A stretch of DNA of 13,678 nucleotides from an uncultured Alphaproteobacteria bacterium (GTDB lineage: Bacteria > Pseudomonadota > Alphaproteobacteria > Caulobacterales > Hyphomonadaceae). A model generated the notes under the pieces. That model did not search any database. It saw only the letters and a list, made by a program, of their open reading frames with translations, and had not been told where the DNA came from. The DNA lies in assembly GCA_903831485.1 (NCBI GenBank), contig CAIKXW010000345.1:1-13678 (forward strand), given 5' to 3'. The position numbers and the translations under genes are program-made. This document shows positions 1 through 6,947 of the stretch, one piece after another (position 1 is the stretch's first letter; every line of letters begins with the position of its first letter).

Positions 1-427
1 GCCGGTCAACATCCTTGATCGCAGGCAGCACGGCGTCGAGCCGGCGGCGACCCTCATTTGTAAGCCTGACGGATTTTGCGCGGCCATCGTCAGCGGATGC
101 TGCGCGGGCGATCAGCCCCTTCTTTTCCATCCGGGCCATCATCTCGGCCAGCGTCGAACGGTCGACGCCCGTGGTGCGGACAAGGTCGGACTGGCTGGCG
201 CCCTCCGCCTCGGCGATGGCGGCCAGGAGCACCGTCTGGCGCAAGGTGACGCCATCGTGCAGCTCGGACCGGGCGAAAAGCTCGGTCGCGAACTGTTCGG
301 CGCGGCGGAGAAGGTGGGATGGAGACCGGCTCAGGCGGAACACCTCGCGTGGCGATGCCTTGCGGGGGGTGGCGCCAGTGGCGCTGGCGCGCCTTGCCTG
401 CCGCTTCTGGACTTTACGCGTCGCCAT
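1..427 (-). CDS. MarR-family transcriptional regulator (C-terminus cut by window edge)
   Basis: Not a complete frame: it runs from an ATG at 427 leftwards off the window, giving 142 readable codons. The N-terminal ~30 residues are basic and Lys/Arg/Ala-rich. A MarR-type winged helix follows: a helix ending LHDGVTLRQTVLLAAIAE, the recognition-helix region ASQSDLVRTTGVDRSTLAEM, then MEKKGLIARAASADDGRAK and SVRLTNEGRRRLD, the classic MarR wing (D-x-R-x-K ... LT-x-E-G). The start is supported by GAGG six bases upstream of the ATG. MarR proteins are usually dimeric repressors released by small ligands or oxidation; the ligand here is unknown. It is divergent from the NUDIX-globin pair, and the ~150-bp space between holds two inverted repeats that could be operators. 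The final dimerisation helix lies outside the window. Confidence 0.88.
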   Translation of the reverse strand, partial: MATRKVQKRQARRASATGATPRKASPREVFRLSRSPSHLLRRAEQFATELFARSELHDGVTLRQTVLLAAIAEAEGASQSDLVRTTGVDRSTLAEMMARMEKKGLIARAASADDGRAKSVRLTNEGRRRLDAVLPAIKDVDR

Positions 428-481
428 GTCGTGCCTCGCTCCGGATGCGGAACATCAACTTTTCCTCGCCAGGCGTCACTG

Positions 482-500
482 CCTAGAACATGAAACTAGG
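482..500. promoter_or_regulatory. Inverted repeat, candidate MarR operator
   Basis: Arms CCTAG (482-486) and CTAGG (496-500) are separated by nine bases, about two helical turns overall, between the divergent marR and NUDIX genes. Size and position suit a MarR dimer site, but only five bases per arm match, so chance is not excluded. It overlaps the ATG at 490, which argues against that ATG being the NUDIX start. Confidence 0.35.
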
Positions 501-515
501 GCGAGCTGTTCGTCT

Positions 516-531
516 ATGCATATCCCTGCAT
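516..531. promoter_or_regulatory. Second inverted repeat in the marR/NUDIX gap
   Basis: ATGCA (516-520) and TGCAT (527-531) form a 5-bp inverted repeat with a 6-bp spacer, in AT-richer DNA that looks more like promoter than coding sequence. It does not share a consensus with the 482-500 repeat, so both being sites for the same regulator is doubtful. Confidence 0.22.
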
Positions 532-576
532 TATGTTTCTGCTGTGAGCGAGGCTTCGGTGCCGATTTCTTTTTCG

Positions 577-1083
577 ATGCAGACCCCTCCGGGCGATGAG
601 CGCGTCCGCCGCGTATGCGATTCGTGCGGCTTCATCGACTATGTGAACCCACGCATCGTCGCCGGCGTGGTTGCGCACCGGGATGGACAGATATTGCTCT
701 GTAAACGTGCAATCGAGCCCAGAATGGGTTTCTGGACGCTGCCCGCGGGTTTCATGGAACTCGGCGAGAGCGTGGAAGAGGGGGCCTGCCGCGAGGCCCG
801 CGAGGAGGCCTGCGCAGAAGTCGAAGTGGAAGGCCTGCTGGGGGTCTATTCGATTCCGCGAATCGGGCAGGTGCAGATGTTCTTCCGTGCACGGCTGATC
901 AATGAGCCGTCGGCTGGCCCCGAAAGCCTCGCGGTCGGGCTGTTCGGCTGGGATGCAATCCCGTGGAAGGAGCTCGCGTTTCCATCTGTCAAATGGGCGC
1001 TGGAGCATTATCGGGCGACCGAGGGCCACAGCAGCTTTGCGCCATTCGGCAATCCGTCCGGCAGCGATGCGCTGACGCGGTGA
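577..1083 (+). CDS. NUDIX hydrolase with a half zinc ribbon
   Basis: The complete NUDIX box is visible: GFMELGE, seven residues, then REAREEAC, with the Glu residues that bind Mg2+. It is preceded by VCDSCGFIDYVNPRIVAG, the second half of the zinc ribbon found before the NUDIX fold in NudC-like and related hydrolases. The first Cys-x2-Cys pair is not present. NUDIX enzymes cleave nucleoside diphosphates linked to another moiety; the substrate cannot be told here. The frame stays open up to an ATG at 490 and a GTG at 544, but 490-576 is AT-rich with codons rare in this window (CTA, ATA, CGA) and overlaps a possible operator. I prefer the ATG at 577, where MQTPPGDER aligns with the usual GD-x-R-x-R entry to this family. 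No start has a good Shine-Dalgarno. It is followed eight bases later by the globin gene, implying one transcript. Confidence 0.85.
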   Translation: MQTPPGDERVRRVCDSCGFIDYVNPRIVAGVVAHRDGQILLCKRAIEPRMGFWTLPAGFMELGESVEEGACREAREEACAEVEVEGLLGVYSIPRIGQVQMFFRARLINEPSAGPESLAVGLFGWDAIPWKELAFPSVKWALEHYRATEGHSSFAPFGNPSGSDALTR

Positions 1084-1091
1084 GGGATGCG

Positions 1092-1487
1092 ATGACTGGC
1101 GCTGACGCCGAGTTGATCCTGGCGACGCTGGAAATCGTGGCCGAGCGGCGTGGCGATCCAACGCCGGATGTCTACGCAAGACTGTTCGCCGTCCATCCGG
1201 AGCTTGAGGCGCTGTTCCTGATGGATCGTGACGGCGGCGTGCGCGCCTCGATGATGCAGCGCGCGCTTGAGTGCATTGTCGACCATGCTGGGGACAGGCT
1301 TGTCGCGCCGCAGATCATCGCTGCGTCCCGGATGCATCACGATGGCTACGGCGTGCCGGCGGAGCGGTTCGACGCATTCCTTGTGGCCACAAGGGATACG
1401 TTTCGCAGCATCGTGGGCGAGGCGTGGACGCCTGCGATCGACCTCGCCTGGGGCAGGATGCTGGGTGAGTTTGCTGCGTTCCGCTGA
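1092..1487 (+). CDS. Single-domain globin-like haem protein
   Basis: The 131-residue product has bacterial globin features: a helical N-terminus followed by YARLFAVHPELEALF (like the B-C region of flavohaemoglobins), and MHHDGYGVPAERFDAF, where H83 fits the proximal F8 haem ligand by the H-x2-[YF]-G-V spacing. The C-terminal AWTPAIDLAWGRMLGEFAAF fits the H helix. No FAD/NAD reductase domain follows, so it is a stand-alone globin. The start is fixed by GAGG six bases before the ATG at 1092; an in-frame extension upstream would run inside the NUDIX gene. Roles known for such globins include NO or O2 chemistry and sensing; none can be assigned from sequence. It is translationally close to the NUDIX gene (8-bp gap). 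Its stop (1485-1487) directly abuts the stop of the convergent ispZ gene, the two forming TGATCA. Confidence 0.8.
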   Translation: MTGADAELILATLEIVAERRGDPTPDVYARLFAVHPELEALFLMDRDGGVRASMMQRALECIVDHAGDRLVAPQIIAASRMHHDGYGVPAERFDAFLVATRDTFRSIVGEAWTPAIDLAWGRMLGEFAAFR

Positions 1488-2156
1488 TCAGGCGGGATCG
1501 CTGGCCTTCTTGTCGCCTGCGCCGTCGTCTTCCTCGATATTGTGCTTCATCAGGAAGGGCAGGTTCGCCACCATGAAGACGATCGCCAGCGGGATCGACA
1601 GGAAGAGCTTTGAGTTGGCCCAGAATTGCTCCGAGAAGTTCCGCCAGATCACTTCGTTGAGGATTGCGAGCACGACATAGAAACCGGCCCAGCGCAGGGC
1701 GAAAATCTTCCAGGCATGATCAGGCATGCGGAAGGCGTGCTCGAAGGCGGTCTTCCAGATGTTCCTGCCGATCGCGAGGCTGCCGAGAATCGTGCCGGCG
1801 AACAGCAGGTTGATAATGGTCGGCTTGATGAAGGCGAATGTCTTGTCCTGCAGGAACAGCGTGAGGCCGCCGAACACCATCACGACGGTTCCTGTGATGA
1901 TCAGCATGGGCGGCAGCTTGCGGCCTTTCATCAGCGTCCAGCCGATGGCGGCGGCGACCGCAGCCATGAACACGCCCGTCGCCCAGAAGATCGCATTGTC
2001 CTTGCCGAACAGGGCGGGCCCCTCGGGGCCGTTCTGCAGCACGTTGAAGACGATCACGAAGGCGAGCACCGGACCGATGTCGGTCCAGATATTCCCAGTC
2101 CCTTTCGGGATGGATTTCTTCGTTTCATTCGGGGGCGTGTCGGTCATCGGGGTCAC
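1488..2156 (-). CDS. yciB: Inner-membrane septation protein A family (YciB/IspZ)
   Basis: This 222-residue membrane protein has about five to six hydrophobic segments. Family hallmarks are DIGPVLAFVIVFN near the N-terminus, the central FIKPTIINLLFAG, and the strongly conserved AWKIFALRWAGFYVVLAILNE followed by VIWRNFSEQFWANSKLF. The family (also called ispZ or intracellular septation protein A) is linked to envelope integrity and division; its biochemical role is unsettled. The longest frame starts GTG at 2156, with a second possible start at the ATG at 2147; the only SD-like stretch (GAAGGG) is far upstream, so the start is uncertain. The charged, Pro-rich N-terminus (~20 residues) and the acidic/Lys tail are cytoplasmic-looking. 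It lies 23 bp downstream of the flippase on the same strand and is probably co-transcribed. In many alphaproteobacteria this gene sits beside ftsY, which is here 3.6 kb away. Confidence 0.9.
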   Translation of the reverse strand: MTPMTDTPPNETKKSIPKGTGNIWTDIGPVLAFVIVFNVLQNGPEGPALFGKDNAIFWATGVFMAAVAAAIGWTLMKGRKLPPMLIITGTVVMVFGGLTLFLQDKTFAFIKPTIINLLFAGTILGSLAIGRNIWKTAFEHAFRMPDHAWKIFALRWAGFYVVLAILNEVIWRNFSEQFWANSKLFLSIPLAIVFMVANLPFLMKHNIEEDDGAGDKKASDPA

Positions 2157-2179
2157 TTAGCGGCCATGGCCCTTCGCGG

Positions 2180-3661
2180 TCAAACGCTGCGCGCACGGCG
2201 CGAGGCGAATTGTTGCAGGGCGGAACGAGCCCCTGCCGCATCGAAAATGAGGGCTGCAAGCACATAGACAACGGCTCCCATGCCGGCTTTCAGCAGCAGC
2301 TCGGGCAGGCCGCCCGGCGAGGGCAGGAGCCGAACCGTAATCGCCATTGCGGCGCATGCCCCTGCGACCTTGAGGAAATCGGCCCACGGCCAGGCGAGGG
2401 GAACAAGGCGGCGGCTGGCAAGAGCGAGCAGGACCAATGCGAGGGTATAGCAGGCGACCGTCGAATAGACCGCGCCCATCAGGCCGATGCGTGGCAGCAG
2501 GATGGCGTTCAGCGCGATGTTGGCGATGACGGGGATGACCATGAGGCCGGCCCGCAGGGCGGTGCGCTTCGAGAGCTGGAAGCCTTCCGAGACATAGTGG
2601 AGCACGAAGCCGTTGATCAGTCCCGACAGGGCGATCCACGGCATGATGGCGGCTGCCTGCGCGCGCATCGCCTCGCCGATCATCACCTCTGACAGCGGCT
2701 GCGCGACCAGCGCGAGACCGGCGGCGGCGGGGGCTGCGATCAGCACCAGCGTTCGCGCAGCATGGGCGGAGGCTTCGCGGACGCCATGCGCGCCCTCGCG
2801 CTCCCATGCAGCCATCATCATCGGTCCGCCTGCGGCGCCGGCCCAGATGCAGAGCAGCCCGACTGACTTGTCGGCGAGGCCATAGCCAGCTGCATAGATG
2901 CCAACCGCTTCCGGTCCGAGGAAGAGCGCGATGAGGAAACGATCGCCGGCATCGAGCGCGATGTTGAGGGCCAGCGCAATGGCCACGGGAACGCCATAGG
3001 CGAGATAGGGTCGCACGCGCGCCGGCTCGAAACGTCCGCCACGGGATTCGCGCCAGAGCCTCCTGCCCTCGATGAAGGCGAGAAGCGCTAGAACGCTGGC
3101 GAGACCTGCGAAGGGCGCCGCGGGCCCGAGCCCTGTCTGCCAGGCGAGGCATGCGCCCAGAGCAAATGCGCCGAGATCCTGGATCATGCGCAGTGTCGAA
3201 TAGCGGCTGACGCGATCGAGCGCGCGGTTCATCTCCTGCGCCGCGTTGACCAGCGGCGCAAGCGCCATCGTCGTCATCGCAACAGCGAGCGCCAGGCGCA
3301 ACGCTGGATCGCTCGCGATGAGAACCGCGCCGGTCATCAGCGCAATTCCGATGGCGGCGGAGCAGGCAAGCAGGGCGAGAACCGTGCGGATGTGGTTGGG
3401 CAGTTCTCCGCGCGGCAGGGCGGCCCCGGCGAAGCGATACGCAGAGGCTTCGGCCCAGGTGACGGAGAGGGTGTAGATGATGCCCATCGTCGTGAGCGCC
3501 AGCGCGTAGAAGCCGTAGTCTGCCGGCGAGAGCAGGCGCGTCAGGGCGTAGACCGCGCCGACGCTGGCGAGGCCGCCGGCAAGGCTTGCCGGAAAATAGC
3601 CAGATAGGCGTCGCCAGATCATGTTGGCCCGCATGGTCCTGTCTGGGGACCGTTTGTTCAC
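2180..3661 (-). CDS. Wzx-type polysaccharide flippase (MATE/MVF superfamily)
   Basis: A 493-residue integral membrane protein with about 12-14 hydrophobic segments. It begins with the typical first-helix region ASLAGGLASVGAVYALTRLL, then SPADYGFYALALTTMG, the signature of the Polysacc_synt family; a matching second half starts near residue 225 with AYGVPVAIALALNIALDAGD and then RFLIALFLGPEAVGIYAAGY. Such proteins flip undecaprenyl-linked oligosaccharides to the periplasm. No glycosyltransferases or polymerase lie nearby, so the glycan is unknown. The longest frame starts GTG at 3661. An ATG at 3634 (residue 10) has AGGA at a good distance and is my preferred start; that AGGA lies in a weak 5-bp hairpin (GGTCC 3635-3639, GGACC 3647-3651). 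It is divergent from the GH5-like gene, with only 14 bp between the longest frames, and 23 bp upstream of ispZ. Confidence 0.88.
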   Translation of the reverse strand: MNKRSPDRTMRANMIWRRLSGYFPASLAGGLASVGAVYALTRLLSPADYGFYALALTTMGIIYTLSVTWAEASAYRFAGAALPRGELPNHIRTVLALLACSAAIGIALMTGAVLIASDPALRLALAVAMTTMALAPLVNAAQEMNRALDRVSRYSTLRMIQDLGAFALGACLAWQTGLGPAAPFAGLASVLALLAFIEGRRLWRESRGGRFEPARVRPYLAYGVPVAIALALNIALDAGDRFLIALFLGPEAVGIYAAGYGLADKSVGLLCIWAGAAGGPMMMAAWEREGAHGVREASAHAARTLVLIAAPAAAGLALVAQPLSEVMIGEAMRAQAAAIMPWIALSGLINGFVLHYVSEGFQLSKRTALRAGLMVIPVIANIALNAILLPRIGLMGAVYSTVACYTLALVLLALASRRLVPLAWPWADFLKVAGACAAMAITVRLLPSPGGLPELLLKAGMGAVVYVLAALIFDAAGARSALQQFASRRARSV

Positions 3662-3675
3662 CCCACTAAACCAGA

Positions 3676-4929
3676 ATGCCGTTCATGAAGCGTTTCCGGA
3701 CGGATAACACTGGGGCCGCATTGACCCGCAGAAGCGCCATCCTCGGCGCAGGGGCGCTGGCTGCTTGCAACAATTCCGCTGCTGTCGCGCAGCGAAGCGG
3801 GGCTCATCCCCTGTGGCCCCTGGCCGGGACGCCCGTGCTGCGTGGCGCCGTGATTGCGCAGCGGCGGCGGCGGATCGAGGTAGACGGGGCGACATTTGGC
3901 GGGGGCGGGCCGGTGCTGCCGGCCTATCGCCGCTCGGATTTCGACGGGCTCGCGAGGGCGGGCGCAAATCTGGTCGTGATGTCCTTCCCGGAATTCTGGA
4001 CCGTGGGCGCGCCATGGAAACGCGATGCGCAGATGGCGGATGTGCTGGGGCGCCAACTCGACGATGCGAAGGCGGCGGGCCTCTATGTGGTGCTCGCGAT
4101 CCGCTCGGGGCCGGGGCGATCGGACTTCGTGTTTCATCGCGATGCGCAGGATACGTGGTTTCCGGCGCGGCTGATCGATGATTCGGTGTGGCGCGAGGAG
4201 GGTGCGCAAGCGGCGTGGGCCGCGATGTGCGAGGACGCCGCGAACCTCGTGAGGTCGCGCAGCGAGGTTGCAGGTCTCAACATCATGGTGGAGCCGGAAC
4301 CCAATGTCGGCGGGTTCAATCGCGAGGGCGGACGCCTGGGCGCGTGGACCCCCGAGGACTATACGGCGCAGTTGAGCGAGATTTCGGACTGGAAGCGGAT
4401 TGCAGGCGACATTGCGCGGAAGGTGCGGGCTGCGGCGCGCGACCTGCCGATCCTGATCTCGCCGCCATCATTCGGACGAACTGAATTCCTGTCCGTCATG
4501 GGCGCGCCGCCTGTCAAAGGCGTGGTCTGGTGCGTGCACGATTACGAGCCACGCGCCTTCACACATCATCCCGAGGCCGCGGCCGGCCAGACCGTATTCA
4601 GCGAGGGCGGGGACCATACATTCGCGGCGCGGGTCGATCGCGTGCGGACAGGCGATGTTCCGGTGTTCCTCGGCGAGTTCGGCGCCTCGCGCTGGGCAAA
4701 AGGCGTGGACGACTATTACGCGGCGCGGATCGCTGCGTGCGAGGCGCGGGGGATCGGCTGGGCGGCATTCCGCTGGCCAACGCAGGATGCGGCCTACGAG
4801 CAGTCGGACAACATGTTCAACGTCATGATGGCCGGGCGCGACGATCGCCCCGCGCTGGACACGCTTCAGCCTGCCTGGGCGAAGAATGCGCAGCGGCCGG
4901 GTGGTATGCGGCTGCGAGGGCGCAGCTAG
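3676..4929 (+). CDS. GH5/clan GH-A-like glycosidase, predicted Tat-exported lipoprotein
   Basis: The 417-residue protein begins with a Tat-like leader: twin Arg at 18-19 (LTRRSAILGAGALAAC), a short hydrophobic stretch, and a lipobox LAAC with Cys31, so export and lipidation are likely. The rest reads as a clan GH-A (alpha/beta)8 barrel: GANLVVMSFPEFW (97-109), AGLYVVLAIRSGPGRSDF (134-151), LNIMVEPEPN (201-210) with E206 at the acid/base place, CVHDYEP (286-292) with the strand-6 His-x-Tyr, FLGEFGASRW (331-340) with E334 at the nucleophile place, and a C-terminal barrel Trp near 367. The acid/base motif is V-E-P, not the usual N-E-P. Substrate is unknown; cellulase/mannanase-type beta-glycan activity is the family default. 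A second ATG lies at 3685; neither start has a visible Shine-Dalgarno. The stop overlaps the stop of the convergent EamA gene (CTAG, 4926-4929). Confidence 0.8.
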   Translation: MPFMKRFRTDNTGAALTRRSAILGAGALAACNNSAAVAQRSGAHPLWPLAGTPVLRGAVIAQRRRRIEVDGATFGGGGPVLPAYRRSDFDGLARAGANLVVMSFPEFWTVGAPWKRDAQMADVLGRQLDDAKAAGLYVVLAIRSGPGRSDFVFHRDAQDTWFPARLIDDSVWREEGAQAAWAAMCEDAANLVRSRSEVAGLNIMVEPEPNVGGFNREGGRLGAWTPEDYTAQLSEISDWKRIAGDIARKVRAAARDLPILISPPSFGRTEFLSVMGAPPVKGVVWCVHDYEPRAFTHHPEAAAGQTVFSEGGDHTFAARVDRVRTGDVPVFLGEFGASRWAKGVDDYYAARIAACEARGIGWAAFRWPTQDAAYEQSDNMFNVMMAGRDDRPALDTLQPAWAKNAQRPGGMRLRGRS

Positions 4930-5786
4930 CTCACCTGAAGCAGGCAAAGACCGGCCGCGAGGATGATCGCCGCAAGGGTGCGACGCACGCCGAAGCCTTC
5001 ACGCAGGAACCACCATCCCATGATAGCGGCGAAGACAACTGCAGTCTCGCGCATGGCGGACATGTAGGCGACGGGCGCGATTGAAAAGCCGTAGAGCGCC
5101 ATCGAGAAAGACGTGAGCGAGCAGGCGCCCGCGCCGATGCCGGGCCAGAACGCTGCGCGAGCGCCCTCCATGAACTGTTCGCGACCTCGCGTGAGCAAGG
5201 CGATGAGGTTGATGCCGATCCAGTCCAGCAGGAAGAGCCAGACGATGAAGCTCCAGGGCGATGGACCGGAGCGCACGCCCTGCGCGTCGATGACATTGTA
5301 GATCGCAACGCACGCGCCGGTGGCCAGCGCCCAGAGCAGGGCCGAGTTGCGCACTTTGCGCGAGCCGCCGAAATTTCGCTCCGGCAGCGCGAAGATGACG
5401 GTCGCAAGGCTGGCGACAATGAGACCTGTCATGGCCAGCGGCGAGAGCTGCTCACCCAGCACGATGGCGGCGGCGAGCGCGGTGAGCAGGGGCGCAGACC
5501 CGCGCATCACAGGGAAGACCAAGGAAAGGTCGCCACGCGAAAGGGCGCGCACAAGCGCGGTCTGGTAAAGCCAGTGCGCAGGCAGGGAGAGGGCGAGAAT
5601 CATCCAGGTCTGCTGGCCGGGCAGCGGCACGAAGAAGGCTGCGGGCAGGACAAGAACGGCGGATGACAACGCCATCACGGCGCGCGCGCCAAGAATGTCC
5701 TTTGCCGCTTTCACGAAGGTGTTGGCGCCGGCAAGTGTGATCGCGGAGCCCATGCCGAGCACGAAGGCGAAAAGGGTGGGGTCCAC
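4926..5786 (-). CDS. EamA/DMT-family permease
   Basis: The 286-residue product has about ten hydrophobic segments in two repeats, each an EamA domain: residues ~5-130, with ARAVMALSSAVLVLP and SLVFPVMRGSAPLLTALAAA followed by EQLSPLAMTGLIV, and ~145-285, with SPWSFIVWLFLLDWIG, IAPVAYMSAMRETAVVFA and the closing GFGVRRTLAAIILAAGLCLL. This is the drug/metabolite transporter superfamily: exporters or importers of small metabolites, substrate unpredictable. The frame starts at a GTG immediately after the ftsY stop (TAG then GTG), which suggests translational coupling in an mtaB-ftsY-eamA transcript. A later in-frame ATG at residue 12 would remove part of helix 1. The stop overlaps that of the convergent glycosidase gene. 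Confidence 0.9.
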   Translation of the reverse strand: MDPTLFAFVLGMGSAITLAGANTFVKAAKDILGARAVMALSSAVLVLPAAFFVPLPGQQTWMILALSLPAHWLYQTALVRALSRGDLSLVFPVMRGSAPLLTALAAAIVLGEQLSPLAMTGLIVASLATVIFALPERNFGGSRKVRNSALLWALATGACVAIYNVIDAQGVRSGPSPWSFIVWLFLLDWIGINLIALLTRGREQFMEGARAAFWPGIGAGACSLTSFSMALYGFSIAPVAYMSAMRETAVVFAAIMGWWFLREGFGVRRTLAAIILAAGLCLLQVS

Positions 5787-6947
5787 CTAGCCGTCGAGTC
5801 CCACCAGCGCGCGCGCAAAGGCGTCAGCGCTGAAGGGGTGGAGGTCTTCGGCCCTTTCGCCGACGCCGACGAAGTGGATCGGGATGTCGTGCTGTTCAGC
5901 GATGGCGACGAGGACGCCGCCCTTGGCCGTGCCGTCGAGCTTGGTCATCACAAGGCCGGTGACGCCGGCGGTGTTGCGGAAGGCTTCGACCTGGCCGAGC
6001 GCGTTCTGGCCAACTGTTGCATCCAGGACAAGAAGCACATCGTGCGGCGCTGTTGGATCGATCTTGCGAATTGCGCGAACGACCTTGGCGAGTTCGTCCA
6101 TCAGCTGTGTCTTGTTCTGCAGCCGGCCGGCGGTATCGATGAAGACGAGATCGAGGTTTTCCCGTTGCGCCATCTCGACGGCCTCGTAGGCGAGCCCCGC
6201 CGCGTCTGCATTCTGCGGCTTCGACAGGAATCTTGCGCCGGCGCGGTCGGCCCAGACCCGCAGCTGTTCGACGGCTGCTGCGCGGAAGGTATCGCCCGCC
6301 GCGAGGAGTACGGTTGCGCCCTGTGCAGAGAGTTTCGCGGCGACCTTGCCGATGGTCGTGGTCTTGCCGGAGCCGTTGACGCCGACGAAGAGGACGATGC
6401 GCGGTCGCGGTCCGTCGCTGAAGTCGACGACCTTCTCGCGCGGCTTGAGGATCGCGGCGATCTCGCCTGCAAGCGCGGCCTTGATCTCCTCGCTCGAGAC
6501 TTCGCGGTCGAAGCGGTCCTTCGAGAACGCCTTCGCGATCCGCGCAGCCACCTTGGCGCCCATGTCGGACGTGATCAGAATTTCTTCGAGTTCGTCGAGC
6601 GCCTCGCGGTCGATCCTGCGTTTCGACAGCCCGGCAAGGCCCTCGGCGAGACGCGAGGATGAGCGCTTGAGACCCTCGTTGAGCTGTCGGAAGACGGATG
6701 CATCGCGGGCGGCGGCTTCCGCGGCGCGTTCGGCGGCGATGCGTTCAGCCGCCTTGCGGATTCCAAGCGGATCCTCGCCAAGGTCCGGCTCTGCAGCGAC
6801 GGGCGCATTGCCGAACAGCTGCTGGTCGAGGCTGACGACCGGCTTGTCGAGCGGCGAGGCGGGTTTTTCGCCCGCCTTGAGCGGCTCGACAGGCGTCTCG
6901 CCGGTTTTCGGATCCGGCTGTTTTTTCTTGCCCCACCAGAGGATCAT
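5787..6947 (-). CDS. ftsY: Signal recognition particle receptor FtsY
   Basis: The 386-residue SRP-receptor GTPase docks SRP-ribosome complexes at the inner membrane for co-translational insertion. It starts with the amphipathic membrane patch MILWWGKKKQ, then a short Pro/Glu/Ala-rich A region (to ~residue 85). The N domain (~85-175) contains LDELEEILITSDMG. The G domain has the P loop GVNGSGKTTT (189-198), DTFRAAAVEQL (219-229), DTAGR (271-275), TKLDGTAKGG (335-344), and the closing GVGERAEDLHPF. All GTPase motifs are intact. The start is the ATG at 6947, which overlaps the mtaB stop as ATGA and places the membrane patch at the N-terminus. A much longer in-frame extension upstream is an out-of-frame shadow of mtaB. 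The A region is short compared with E. coli, as usual in alphaproteobacteria. Confidence 0.97.
   Translation of the reverse strand: MILWWGKKKQPDPKTGETPVEPLKAGEKPASPLDKPVVSLDQQLFGNAPVAAEPDLGEDPLGIRKAAERIAAERAAEAAARDASVFRQLNEGLKRSSSRLAEGLAGLSKRRIDREALDELEEILITSDMGAKVAARIAKAFSKDRFDREVSSEEIKAALAGEIAAILKPREKVVDFSDGPRPRIVLFVGVNGSGKTTTIGKVAAKLSAQGATVLLAAGDTFRAAAVEQLRVWADRAGARFLSKPQNADAAGLAYEAVEMAQRENLDLVFIDTAGRLQNKTQLMDELAKVVRAIRKIDPTAPHDVLLVLDATVGQNALGQVEAFRNTAGVTGLVMTKLDGTAKGGVLVAIAEQHDIPIHFVGVGERAEDLHPFSADAFARALVGLDG

Noticed and set aside
963..1091. Upstream extension of the globin
   Set aside because: It reads through the NUDIX gene out of frame; the ATG at 1092 has a good Shine-Dalgarno and gives the normal globin length.
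2157..3152. 331-codon frame on the minus strand overlapping the flippase
   Set aside because: It is the same strand in a different frame, Arg/His/Pro-rich, without hydrophobic segments or motifs: a high-GC shadow.
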